DNA of 64,000 nt, taken from the NCBI RefSeq assembly GCF_963678635.1, contig NC_087069.1, positions 16,774,660-16,838,659 on the forward strand, given 5' to 3'. Positions 1 through 12,900 of this stretch are shown piece after piece. A model generated the notes under the pieces. That model saw nothing but the letters and a program-made list of their open reading frames with translations, did no database searches and was not told the DNA's origin. Source of the DNA: Symsagittifera roscoffensis (Eukaryota > Xenacoelomorpha > Acoela > Convolutidae). Within the stretch, counting starts at the first letter, position 1; each line of letters starts with the position of its first letter. Position numbers and translations under genes: made by a program.

Positions 1-381
1 TTCTTAATCGGAAAAACCAACTTGAAAAAGCTCAACTTACACGCGATATAAAAAATGACACTATATTAAATCAAAAAAATCAGCTTACCCGGTAAGAATG
101 ATCAAGGATATTGCGATCCTACTACCCGCAACCAGGCAAACATTGTTTGGTTCCCTGAAGACACTTGTACCACTTTTCAAGTCGCTAAAAGTCCTGCAAG
201 AATGATAAAAAATCACAAATTTTTTTTATCATTACTATACCAATTGACAAACTACACACTAATAGAAGAAGATCACCCGAGTAACAACTCGAAACCCCAA
301 TTTAGACTTTAAATATATTGGAAATCTACTCTAAATCAGATAAAGAACATAACATACGTACTCAAAGAACTTCTTAGAAAA

Positions 382-2632
382 ATGGACCCCATCCAACGGC
401 AATCTATATACCAAAACCTCAGAAAACTTGCTGAAACAGCCGATTTCTCAGATAACTACAAACCAGAATACAGCGGATACTTTAACGAGATTAGAGATTA
501 TATCTATCTGAACGCAGAAATATACCGCGCAGTACATATCCCTCGAATTGATATGTTTAGTTTTTTGCACATCAAAAATGAACTGCTAGCAATTTTAGGA
601 TGGCCCTATGACATCCTAGAACGATTGATTATTTTATACGCAAATTTCAATTTTACAGGATTTGTATTCTCATTTCTCAAAGGTATATACATTACATGTG
701 CGATCCACACACAAGTCAATAGACAAGCTAGCGTAGCAAGAATATTATTCGCAGGGTTTTGTTCGCAGGATTTTATCAGCAAGAATTTTATTGGCAGGAA
801 AAACTCTCCTAGACACACAAATTAGCGAGCAAAATAAAAAAACTATCAATAAACCCAAACACATAGGATACTCCACAAAACACTACAAATACTACACCCA
901 CTGCACCTTCACATATACACAATCTATCAAATAATAATCAGTTACAAATAACACCACAAAACTATAGAGCTACATTCTCATTAGCATCATGCATTCAACA
1001 AAACAACGACATGCAACGTAGTACAATTTCACACATAGCATATCAGCCACGAAACACTGATGAAGGGTATAAACAAATAATAGAACAATCACATAACAAA
1101 AAATTTTGTTCTCAGACCACCTATTCTGTCCTCTATCAGCCGCCAAATTGGATCCCTAAACCGTCCTCTCTCTTACCTTTCCGAATTCCAAGGACAACAT
1201 TCTGTCATATCAATCTCCGACCTCGCCTCTTCTCCCTTACCACTTTTTTGGCCCCCACTTTTTTTTACGTTTTCTTCTAAATCACCTCATATGCACTCCA
1301 ATGATTCCATACAAACCATTTTTGATACTAACAACATCCTAATTAGCCCCGCCATTGATACACCTGACGAATTTTTGGACTCTGAACCCAGCACCACTAA
1401 CCAATCACAACCACCTTTAGCACCAATAGCCTCACCAGCTCCCGTAGTACTCTCCACATTCAGCTCTTCCTACACGGAGGCAACTCCATTCTTTCCCCTC
1501 TTTTTGTTAATGTTCCCGATACACCCAGCCCCATGACTGATGACCAGCTTGAATATGACCTAAATGATTTTATTCGCAGCCAACAACAACTTCACAATAC
1601 TAACCGCCAACTCACTATCCATGATTTAACCCACTCCGCTCCACCCTCAGAAACATCCACATCGTCAATTCGCAACGCTCCCACTCGCGCACAACGCATC
1701 CTCATGAAATTAAAGTATCCTTCTAATCCACTCAGATATTTACAAACCGCCCATCATCTTCACGACTTATTCGAAGCAACCAATCTCGCCTCACTAACAC
1801 CCACTGTTTTTACTCGATAGCCTTCCATTCTTACCTCAATATACGTATGACAGCACCGAAGCCAAGAGCCAGGGTAATACCTCAGTAGACAAATTCCCCC
1901 TTCTCCCCACACTCTTCTGGAGATCTTTTTATAATTTTACAAACCCTTTAAAGATACCACTAAGAAGAAACACCTTTGATGACGAACTTTGTGACATCGT
2001 TATCCAGCAACTCACTACTGCGCTACACCTAAGCCAATTCACTATCATTGGACTCTAGCAAGTATTAACCGATTCATTGCACGCAAATTTAACCTGTTTT
2101 CTTTCACATAGTACGACCACACAGTCATCCGCTACATGGAAAGTTCACCTTATGACACAGATCCGGCAGTAAATTCACAACTAACCGAGAAATTCTCTTA
2201 TAAAACAGATTACATACTTGATTTAGATGGTATTAAAAAATGTAACTACGCACAGCAAAACAACAAAGCATATGAACTAAATTTCAGTAAAGTTGATCAT
2301 TTCAAACTAAACTTTAACTGTCTCATTACTGAAGAGCATGATATTAACTGGTCGCATGAAGTAATGCTTAAAATCAAGCCAACGCTTCATTCAAGGCAAT
2401 TTATTGACATAGCTCCCCATCCTGAAACTCTCGCCATCGCTACATGGACATCAATTCCAAATATACCTCCCCCTATTTTCTAAACTTCAAGTATTGTATT
2501 AAAACCACTAACCTCCACGGCACCATTCGAATTTATGATCCTGTCCGCCAAATTTATACAATTTTGGCCCTCACAAGCAACTTCATTCTTGAAGACTCTC
2601 GCCCCATTATCATCCCGCTTGAGTATATCTAA
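382..2632 (+). other. Unrecognised coding-like blocks, possible relic of a mobile or viral-like element
   Basis: Several open stretches follow each other on the plus strand: 382-825, 1291-1536, 1533-1820, 2136-2483 and 2444-2632. The first begins MDPIQRQSIYQNL and stays coding-like for about 75 residues. The last two overlap by 40 bases in different frames and read as one protein if a frameshift near 2460 is allowed. I do not recognise any domain. Codon use looks more protein-like than the surrounding AT-rich DNA, and the stops and shifts between blocks suggest decay. Alternatives are exons of an upstream gene or chance open frames. No splice sites joining the blocks were convincing. Bases 1-381 hold nothing I can name. 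Confidence 0.25.
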
Positions 2633-3838
2633 TCTTTTGAAATTCCTTTTTTAGAGAACATTCAGAACACTACGTTTAATCAAAATCTACATAAGCTAAT
2701 AGAAAATACGAACCATGATTTTTCCGCCAATGCTGAAAAATTTAACACCAGCCGCGCAATAGACCTCCTTTGGCAATTTTTCTGTTCTAAAAGTGTTATT
2801 TGAATGCTAGCAACATTTTAATTGCGCTCAATCACTTTTAAAACCAACTTTCCCAATGGATTTTTGTTCGGAACTGGACCCACAGTAAAAATGACTTTAT
2901 ATTTTTCACTAGTCAATTTTTATGTTTCACTCACCATTTTTACACGTGTCTCTCACTATTTCCTTATAAATTTCTTGAGTAATTTCTCTGAAACAATCAA
3001 AAACAAAATAAAAGTTAAAACTTTCGTTGTTTTCAATTTTAAAAAAAGAATGAGTAAAAATTTTATGCAGCAAGGGAATTTTTTAATTATGCTGTAAAAA
3101 CCCTATACAAAGCGTTTATTATTTAGTGAGTAATGAATTACAAAAAATTATCTTTTTTGGGTGTGCTTTATTTATGACTTGTTTGACTCGCCCACATTTC
3201 ACGCACTCTTTCCACACAATTCAGCGTAACTTGCCAACACAGTAATTTGAAAGTAAATGAATTTCTAGTTCGGCAAAGTAACTCACAACAACTTTACCTC
3301 GCTTTCACACATTTCAAACTTTCCCCTTAAGCCGGTTGGAAGAAGGAAATAAAGCTAAGCTGAAACAACCAACGCAGGTTACTAACACCACCATACCAAC
3401 CACATATACAGGAAAGTGCCTAAACAGATTAAACGCAGAATAAAAGTGGATAATTTATTCTTATGAACCTGAATTTAAGAAATTAGAAAGACCACAAGAA
3501 ACACTAGTAAATCCAATGAAAACACAAAACAAAAACACTCCATTTTTGAGAAAAGGACACAATCAAAAAAAAGGAAGAACACCTGATAAACAAGAATAAA
3601 AAAATTATACACAAAAAGAGACTCTTCTCAAATAGACACCCGAAACTATCTCATTGCTAGCCTCTACCAGATAGAAGTCAGGACTCCAATCCCAATACAT
3701 TTTTCAGCAAGAGTAACTCTTGTTAAAAGTAACTGTTTCACCAAGAGTAGTGTGATCAACTCTTTAAAAATAACCGAACTTATTATGAACGCTTTTGCGA
3801 AAACAATTAACAAAGGATCATAACTAAAACTGAAATTG
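2633..3838. other. AT-rich intergenic DNA, nothing recognised
   Basis: No convincing exon, RNA gene or repeat boundary was seen here. Short open frames (for example 2822-3097) are low-complexity Phe/Leu/Lys-rich and look like chance products of AT-rich sequence. Confidence 0.4.
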
Positions 3839-4102
3839 TTGAAAGGTGCAGAAATATATGTCACTAGGCGCTTAATTCAGAGAAATCAAACCCTATCTCA
3901 CTATTTGATGAATAGTTGAGAACACACGTACTTAACGAAATCGACACATCGATTTTTCAATCTGCAATTATTGAAAGGTGCAGATATGTATGTCACTAGT
4001 CGCTTAATTCAGAGAACTCAAACCGTATCTCACTAATTGATGAATAGTTGAGAATGCGCGTACTTAACGAAATCGACACATCACTATTTCAATCTGCAAC
4101 CT
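3839..4102. repeat. 132-bp tandem duplication
   Basis: Two adjacent copies start at 3839 and 3971, each beginning TTGAAAGGTGCAGA and running through a segment containing ACTTAACGAAATCGACACATC. They differ at about a dozen positions, so the duplication is not recent. Confidence 0.85.
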
Positions 4103-5717
4103 TGACGCAATCTCTCAAAACATTTACAATATACGCAATCTCTTCTCTCCGCGAAGACAACTAATTCACAATACGAGCAACTGTTTCTCTTCTCTCTCCA
4201 ATCAATTTAAAGAAACTACTCAGAGAAGAAAAAGAGACTGCTCCACCCATCCTTTACTCGAACAAACTTAAGACTTGAAAAATTCCAAAACCCCGGATGG
4301 CTGAAACCAGTTCAAAACAAGCATTTTGTATATACAAATATATTCCTGATAACTATCAGAGTAAAATATTTAGAACTAACCAATCATGATCCATGAATAA
4401 CACTTACTACAATTTGTAAGGCTGAAAATATATAAAGTTTCAGCCAGAGAAGAGTAAATTTAACTTAGAAAGCAGTTGCTCTTCCTCTCCTCTAACCTCG
4501 CAAGAAAACCAGTATATACTAGATCTTTTGAGACTAGGAAAAATAAGAGTAAGATTAGTACCGGTATTAGACTAAGAATTTGCACGAATCTATTCGGCCT
4601 GTAAATAAGATAGCGTGACGAACAGACGGTGTGTACTTTATCCGAAATTACTCTATGAGAAAATCACCCCGGATTTAACCTCAGGATCTTAACTTCGTCT
4701 ATTTGGGAACGGGGGAGGAGGATGTTAACTTGATCCATAGGTATTATCCCTTTGATCGTTCAATAAAAATAGTCCCAATGTTGTGGGGAAAATCGTCCCT
4801 TATAAGGTTTTTTCAGCACTTTTTCCTTTGCTGCTTATTACTGCAGTTTTTTTTACTGCTAATAGATATTTAGTTTCTATGGCTATCCGGGAATGCGGCT
4901 TTGCGGGTACGCATCAATTAGGACCCATATGTGACATTTGGTTTTTACCGGGTCTCTTTCTCTATACACAATTGTACCTCATATTTATTTGAAAACAGTC
5001 TTAATTGTTTTTCGTCTGCGCGAACACCTATTTGAAAGCACACACACACGCTTATTGCAACAGCTCCCAAACTATAGCAGTCACGCTTATCGCTGCTCCA
5101 TTTTGCAAGAAAGAGAGATGGAGATTGGGGAGAGGGATAGGGGGGAGGAGGTAGTTAAATAGTTTAAAAAAGCAGAACCACATCCAAAATAGCTCTTACC
5201 TTTGCGTAATCAGTGTTTCAGTGTTCACGTTCTGCGCTGTTATTATTGAATGAAACTCTTCTTAGGTGGCTTATCTTTAGCAGTTTGTCAATTCAAGAAG
5301 AGATTTAAATATGGACCAATTGTGCCTTAACTTTTCTTGATTTGATTTCAACCATACGTTTAGTGATAACAGTTTCGTTTTGTTTGAGTAAATTTGATTT
5401 GTCTGTTTGCATGTTAACATCTGGCATCAAAATCAAAACGGTTCTCTTGAAAATGAAATCTTGCGTTGAGTTTGTGTGTGCTATTTTGAACTGAGCAGAA
5501 ATGAGTCTACATTACGAGGCCACACTGTGCACGGGATAGGCGCACAATTTTGTGTCTATTTGTTCTTAGATTCCAGAGACAAGTCTTTAAACAAATGAAA
5601 ATTTTTGTCGGATTGATCAAAGCAAATGAAAGAGCAAAAGAAGAACAAATTGAGCATCCTTGTTGCGGCCTCCGCTTACAATTCACAAAATGCACAGTTT
5701 GGCCTCGTACTGTAGGA
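4103..5717. other. Intergenic DNA with short dispersed-repeat scraps
   Basis: A fragment near 4725-4760 carries GGATGTTAACTTGATCCA, a motif that recurs with changes near 6935, 7035, 7065 and, reversed, near 11430, so it belongs to a dispersed repeat. A purine-rich tract lies at 5110-5155. No gene was recognised; the open frame at 4783-4992 has a hydrophobic start but no other support. Confidence 0.4.
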
Positions 5718-6560
5718 CAAAAAGCCGACGGAACTTCAAGCCGAAGGAATTTCAGGTCGAAACTTAAACTTTACAAGCACCTGAAACCACTATTTTTTCA
5801 TCTGTAAAACATTGCTTTTCAAAAAAAAATTAGGCAAAATAATTCCATAATAAGCGTTTTTTATGACAATGAATCACTTAGGATTGGCATCCGTAAAAAA
5901 TATCAACCAGTTTTTGAAAAGCATAAACTTTAAACAAGAAATTTATCTTCAACCGCGTTTTATTTTTCAACTTTCTTTAACATCATTTGGAACTTAAATT
6001 ACATGAAAACACCAAAAAATTACCAAAAGAGGATCATGAAATTGAGGAATTCTTCAAAAAAATTAATCAAATTTCATGAGTTGATGAGGAAAATTTCGGC
6101 TTGAAGTCCCTGATTTTGCATTTCGGCTTGAAGTCGGGCACCCAGCGGAAATACGCAAACACATAGTATTTTCAAGAATAAGAAACGCGATATTTTTTGA
6201 ATTTCAGGGGGGGGGGCAATAGGCCGACGAGACTTCAAGCCGAAACATAGTATTTTTTAACATCGATTAGAAGCTCAAAACTTAAGAAAAAACAAATAAC
6301 TTGAAAAGAAAAGCTCGTGAAGTTGAGAATTTCTTCAAAACAGTTTTATAGTTTTCAATTTAATCATATTTCATGACTTTTTGACAAGGTGTTCGGCTTG
6401 AGGTCCCCTTATTTAGGATTCAGCTTAAAGTCCCGTCGGCTTGTTGTCCGGCATCCGTCACCGAAGTATATATGAACAGACATTAGTAAACAGACATTAG
6501 TCCCGTCGGCTTGTTGTCCGGCATCCGTCACCGAAGTATAAATGAACAAACATGAGAAAC
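5718..6560. repeat. Decayed, nested inverted-repeat element (MITE-like)
   Basis: The motif GGCTTGAAGTCC occurs several times in both orientations: reversed at about 5725-5745 and 6228-6242, forward at about 6100, 6123, 6390 and 6420. The outer pair (GACAAAAAGCCGACGG near 5720; CCGTCGGCTTGTTGTCC near 6433 and again near 6502) behaves as terminal inverted repeats. A direct duplication of about 69 bp (roughly 6431-6482 and 6500-6551, CCGTCGGCTTGTTGTCCGGC) extends the right end. No transposase remnant was seen. Confidence 0.55.
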
Positions 6561-6639
6561 AGACATTAGTAAAAACTATTAAGCGCTATTAGGCATATGT
6601 CGTTTTTTTCAGATAAATAACACCATCACTTAACGAAAT

Positions 6640-6790
6640 CCATTTTTGGCTGGCCAACTTTAAAATTTTTCGGAAAGCGCCTTTGGTGCCAAAAAAATTA
6701 ATTTTGAGGGGGAGCGAGTGCCGAAAAAAAACGCGGACCCCCTCAAGAATCCGTTTAGGGGGGGGGGGGGGGGGGGGGTGGGATGTGGAT
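6640..6790. repeat. Fragment of the hAT-like MITE family with a long G run
   Basis: The stretch CCATTTTTGGCTGGCC through AGCGCCTTTGGTGCCAAAA closely matches the interior of the complete MITE at 12961-13369. It ends in about 20 consecutive G residues (about 6759-6778), a hallmark of this family in the window. Confidence 0.7.
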
Positions 6791-9700
6791 CTTGCTAACA
6801 ATCACCCATATTGCAATATGGGGATTATTAGCAAGGTACAAAATTCTTACATGCTTAACTGTTCAATTCTTTCTTTATAGGGAGAAGATTTGTAATAAGG
6901 TACCAAAGGGAAGGGAAAAGTTAGCAAGACCCGAGGATGTTAACTTGGTTCTGATTTCGACATTTCAGCCAATCAAAAAAGAGTATTTTACATGCAGCGC
7001 TTGGTAGATTTAAATTAAAATGAACGCTGGGGTGAAGGATCTTAACTTGGACTATTTGAGGATGGGATGATAACTTGATCTAAAAACGCAATTGCTACTA
7101 TATGTTTGCTCTATCTCTCCCTTAAGGACACCGCAAAGTGGTGCCTCTGGTAAGGCATTCAAGGGGGCGACCAAGAATCATCATTATCCACAATCCCGAA
7201 AGAGTTAAGATGGCAGCAATTGTACTGTTCCGTATTATGTTGCATTCCCCTTTTTTCTTTGCTCTTGTGGCTGTATCGATCGCACTCACGAACGTAAGCT
7301 TTTCCAAATGTAATTAAATTCAAAAAAATTACATCCAAATTCAAGGCTCCGAGTGGCCAAAATAGATTCTACTTATAGGGAAGGGTTTGCGATTCATCAA
7401 AACGGTTGTTCCATTGCAATTTAACTTTCTCTTAACACTAATTAATTCTCTGCACTTCTGCTATTCTCGATGGCTCAACTATCTCTCATTCTAGAAAAAA
7501 TCACTAACTAGATGAATTCAAACTCACTTGGGAGGTTCTCTAGCCTCACAAGTGTCGAACCGCACAGTTTTTTTCATACGTATAGGCAACCGGTAACCTT
7601 TTCGCTGTTTTGTCAATTTGAGTTTTAGTTATTGTTATAGTTAGGAACGTCCCTACAAGTCCTGAAATTTACTCATGCACCCTTTGCGCAAAGTCCTAAC
7701 CGAAATTTTCGCCTGACGACACTAGTTATGAATGCCAAGTTCACCATGGTATCTCCAATAAGTTGTGCAAAGCACTTAACTAAGTTATGTTTAACCAACC
7801 AATCTCTCAATTTTTTTCCTTTCAACGATGCGACCTCCCGGAGTAGGAGAAGGCTCTTCTCAGGGTCGCTTATTCAACTCAAGTATCTAAATTTCCCAGC
7901 TATATTCTATTCCTTTCCCGACTTTCTAGTTATAAGGGCAATGTGATTTGCCTATCAGGGGTCAAATTGTGCCAAAAAACCAGCTCAGAGGAGCTAAGTA
8001 AAAACCCCGTCCATTCAAATTAATTAGGAGACCTACTTCCCAAGCCGCGCTCCTATTAGTGAAAACTTCTTCTGAGACTTATTTTTGTAAGCTTGAGTGA
8101 GCTTCTTCAAAATAGAAGCTAGATCCCTCTCAGCTTCTGTTCCCAGTAGACAAGCTTCCTCCCAAATATAAGTCAAGCGACCGATTCCAATTTCAAAAGG
8201 TTCGGACTGGAATTTATGCCACTTTCCGGTGTTGGGTCAATATTGGGTCAACCTTCCATATCCAGGTTCAGAGTCAAAATAGGGGTCCTACCTGCCAAGT
8301 TCCTTTCATATCCTGTGTTATCACAGTTCTAAGGTCCATTATCACTTTTCCAGTGGAAAGGCTATGAACACCGGGAGGAGTTCACATTGGATGTTTTTTG
8401 GAGTTAATATCTTGTGTCTTTTGTCGCCGTAAAATCAACATACTCTCGCTCATTCTTTTTGCATAAACTGCCTGTTTCCGGTCAGGCGTCTTTTTCCGAC
8501 ATAAGGCGTTTCAGGAACTTCCGGTCCAACAGCTGGATTTGTCACAAACCGTAATACATGATGTCCTTTGTCATTACCCATCGTATCACAAAGTTTTGGC
8601 TCCCTGCGCTGAGTGGGACCCGAGATACGACTTCCGGATGTCAGGGTGAAGAAAATTTGCGTAGGGATAACATCGGGCGTAGAGGTCCAGGGGGTCTTGG
8701 GTTCTGAACATATGCTTCACTCAACTAGGTCTGTAACAAATTAAATGTTGGTCCAAATCCAGGAGCTTGTTACTAAGTTCTGATAGGGCTATTTGCACTT
8801 CAGGGAACCAATGTCACTGGGGTCCAGAAGACCGAAGAGAGTCCTAGGATTCCTGGTTTCTGCATACCCGTTTCAAATCATCTCTAGTATTCGCCCTATG
8901 AGTTCATAAAGATAGCTTCCCTAGTTTCTACTTGGGGAAGTTGGACCACCAGGGGAGTCCTAGGGTCCAGATTCTAGTTCTCGAATTTTTCAGTGAATAC
9001 CAAGCTACGCGCTAATCATTAAACTTCGCTATACTGCGTGCGTTTCCTAAGGTAGAAAAAGTGTTAGGATCACTGCTGCTATAACAGCTAAAAGAAATCA
9101 TTTTTTTGATGACCAGAAATTGTCCAAAGGATCGAATAGGCAACAAAAATGTACTAAAAATCAGTAAAACATGTTTTTTTTGTATCAAAACTGTATGATA
9201 AGCGTTTCTTCCATAGCCTCCAAATATGAAATTGTATGACCAGCGTTTTTTTGTATGGACGTCAGCCCGGGCAACCAGCTAAGTCCGAAAATTGAAAAAG
9301 TTCCGTTGTTTTTACCCTATGTCTTTTTAATCTTCCTTTTTTATTACTAAGTAAAGAATCTACTAGCTGAAAAAGTATTGTAATAAAGTGCCGGGATCAA
9401 AAAGAAGAACGTCATTGAAAGTAATTGAAGCACATTTTGGTAATATCTTAGAATTCTGATTAATTCTCATAAAAAACTTATTCTTTGCGATGAAAAAACC
9501 AGTACTTAATGCTCTTAAACAGGAAATTTGAGTGCCAATCGATTTTGTAATTTTGATGAGCCCGATTGTGCTGGCTGCGTATGAAAACCAACTGCGAATG
9601 CGGAAATTTTGGAGTCAAAACCATCCGCCTTGTACATATATAAGTATTCGCGCTTTTAACAATCGAAACTTTTCTTATGAATCACAAAAACGTTTTGATG

Positions 9701-9935
9701 CACAGCTTTCAAGTAAATCTGCAAAATTTCGTTAATTATTGGCGCCAAAATTTTGAATAAAAATAAGATTTTTAAATTTAAAAAAATTACAAAATTACAA
9801 AACATCCAATGAACTAAACCATTGAATCAGAATATAAACACTTTCCTGGTTTCGAACCCCCTCCCCCTTTTTGAAATTTGTTGAGTCATACTGTTCGATT
9901 ACACTTTCAAACTGTTGTTGCTTTGTTGCTTGTAG
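6791..9935. other. Intergenic DNA or intron upstream of the FN3 gene
   Basis: More copies of the GATGTTAACTTG-type repeat lie at 6930-7080. From about 8200 to 8960 the base composition is more balanced and phrases such as GGGTCCTAGG recur, suggesting an old repeat, but no boundaries could be drawn. The next upstream exon of the FN3 gene must lie here or beyond the window; none was convincing. Confidence 0.35.
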
Positions 9936-12900
9936 ATCCCCAAGAGGTGACATTCTCTGTTGTCGAGACTACCTCGACCACAACTAGACTCGCATGGACA
10001 CAAAAGGGCGGCTCAACCTACTTCAACGTCACAGTCACGCCACACAACAGGTATAATCATCTGAAGCAAGGGCGGATCTAGGATTTTCTCGAGGACGTCG
10101 ACTTCTATAAAAAATGTTTTAGCTGTAGATTTCTATAAATGTTTCGATCGAACTTTTTTTAGGTCGACCAATTGATTTCATAGGTTCTAACAAATCACGA
10201 TAAAGACCCTTTCTGACTTTCTTTGCCACAAGCGAGTTTTTTGTATAAAAATGCAAAAAAAAACCCGCCCCTCAAATTAGTGTGTATTAGTGCCGAAAGC
10301 TCCTTTAGAACAATTTTAGGTTTGATCAACAAAAAATGAATGTCAATAGTGCCAAAGTGGTCTTGTTTATTTTTGGGTAGAATCCATGAGGGGAAGGAAA
10401 GACGTCATCCCCTAAATCCCTGACGGGAGTGAGTCTGCATTTTTTCACATCTTCTGTGCATTTTAGAAATTGAGCGAAACATTTTGCCGATTTTAAGATA
10501 CATTTTTTCTTTAAACTATTACCAGGAGCAGGTATAAGATTTTCGCGTCAGAAGGGGTAATATCAAAAAATTTTGTAAATATTTTCCGACGCACGTTTTT
10601 CAATACTAATTGAACTGAACTCTTTTGATTGGTGTCTTTTTTGTTACCAGAGACGGCCCACTGGTTGATCGGATAAGGACGTACACTACCACCAACCAGA
10701 CCATTGAGATCGACTCACTTGACGGGGGACTGCAAAACAATATTGTGGTTAGTAAGGATAAAAAAACTACTGGTATTATATATCAAAAACAAAGTCGAAC
10801 ACGAGCGCTATTTTTTTGAAACGAGTGTTTTCCGGTTGCTGTGCAAGTAATTCAGAAAAAAACGGTTAGTCACAGTATATTTTTTGAAAAAGTTTAAAAA
10901 ACTTATACATTCTAGCTGTTTTATGAGGTTTTGGGAGGAGTAAAATGCAACTCCAGAGGAGTGGATTAATCAACTGGAGTTGAATTTTACTCCTCCAAAA
11001 ACCTCATAAAACAGCTAGAATAAATTTTTAAAACTTTTTCATAAAAAAAAATATACTGTGACTAACCGTTTTTTTTCTGAATTACTTGCACAGCAACCGG
11101 AAAGTATTGTTAAAACAAAGTTGAATTACTGGTAAAGTGAGATGGAGGACAATCCGCAGAAACAACCTGTCGTAAATTAGTCTGAAAAACACAATGACTG
11201 GCATTTTTTGTCGACACTAACACAAATGTTTAGTTGTTTTAAGCCTGAATTACGGCAGAGGCTCTAAGATGACAATCATTCTTGAAATATAGTTCGCCTT
11301 CATATTTTTAAATTTTGGCTGTTTTATGTGTCTGATTGTATGTTTTCAGGTGGTGAATTACTATCAAGGATACCCTTCGAACCCAACTGAATACATACAC
11401 AACCCACTTGGACGTAAGAAAACAGTTTGCATCAAGTTAACATCCTCTAACAAGTTTGAGATTTGAATCTAACATGAAAAAGTGGTATCTTTAAATGAAG
11501 AAAAAAAGATAGTTATTTTTTACTGAGTTAACAATAGCGTGATGACTTTGATTTCCGTCTCTTGGGCGAATAAAGAAAGATCGCTTGAAGATAACCATGA
11601 TCCATGTTCTTAGCATGAAATTTTTTGAGAAAACATTTCCTAGTGCTCACAAAAAATAAAACAATTTTTGCATGCTTTGTCAATGAGGGTTTCAAAGCCA
11701 TTGCCTATCATAAACTGAACAACTCAAATGCCCTCGCTTGTTTTTTTTGAAATTTGACGAAATTGTCACACTGCTTCGGCTCAGCTATAATGACCGGCAA
11801 ACCCTGTCTGATAAACGACACTTATTTTCAGTACGACCCTGGAAACTTGAGGCTTTACTTCAGATCTGCAATAGAAACTTGTTCTCAAGCCAAAATATTT
11901 CCAATGTTTTCCAATGTTTTCAAATAGATGGCAGCCCGCAGATATTTAAACACTGTTCGGTTCCTCGAGTTCCGTTGCGAATCAAAAAGAGCCTTTAAAT
12001 ATTGCATGGAAGACTTTTCTGCATGGTATTCATGTGTTATAATGAAGAATGGGCTCGGTTTTTCGAAATTTATCGAGAATTCGGTTTTGGTACTGAAAAA
12101 AATCAAACAACCTTCAAATGTTTATTTCAATTGTGTTGCAATTACTATATGAAAAGCTTAAACTTTTTTTGAAAACTGCACCTAATTTTTTTTTCGTTTA
12201 ATCTTTTATATTATATCTTTTGAATGTTACCAAAAATGTTTGCAAAGCAGTTGGAAAGCAATCCCTGTCAAATAGAGGTAATGAGAATTACACGCAGAGG
12301 CGAAGAAGAGCTTTGCACTACTTGCGACGCAATACAAACATAATAGATACAAAACGTCAAAAAAAAGAAAATAGTTTAAAAAATGAGTTCTACCAAAACT
12401 TAAGATTTCGTATTTCTTGAGAGAAAATCATTCTAGGCAAACATACCGAACATATTGAATATTAAAAGTGCAACGGAAAACCCTTACGAAGACGAAAAAA
12501 CGCAGACAAGACAATTTTTGAGCTGACATGAGTTGTGCCGAAAAAAACGTGTTATAATTTTTTTTTTCAAGTTTTAAGTCCCACCCCCTGAAACTACAAT
12601 GAACAAGAATTGCAATAGCAACTAGAATGAAAGCTGCTTACAGTCCAAAAGATTGTAATGAGAACATTAAGCCGAGATTTGACCCCAGATCTTAGGGTTC
12701 AAAGGCGACGGCAGTACCTCAAGGGCAAGTGGGAAGGATCCTGGAAGTTTTGAAGAATCGCTAATTGATAAGTTAAAAATTTTTTAAAACCTTAGTTTAC
12801 GTGAAAAAAGTCTAGGTTCCGCTCAAGACAGTTTATCTCGCAAGTGTAATAATTCGCACAGAAAAGTGTTTAGAATTAACGTCAAGATTTTTGGTCTTTA

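Noticed and set aside
382-2632. Polinton/Maverick element at the window start
   Set aside because: No protein-primed polymerase, retroviral-like integrase, packaging ATPase or capsid motif was recognised.
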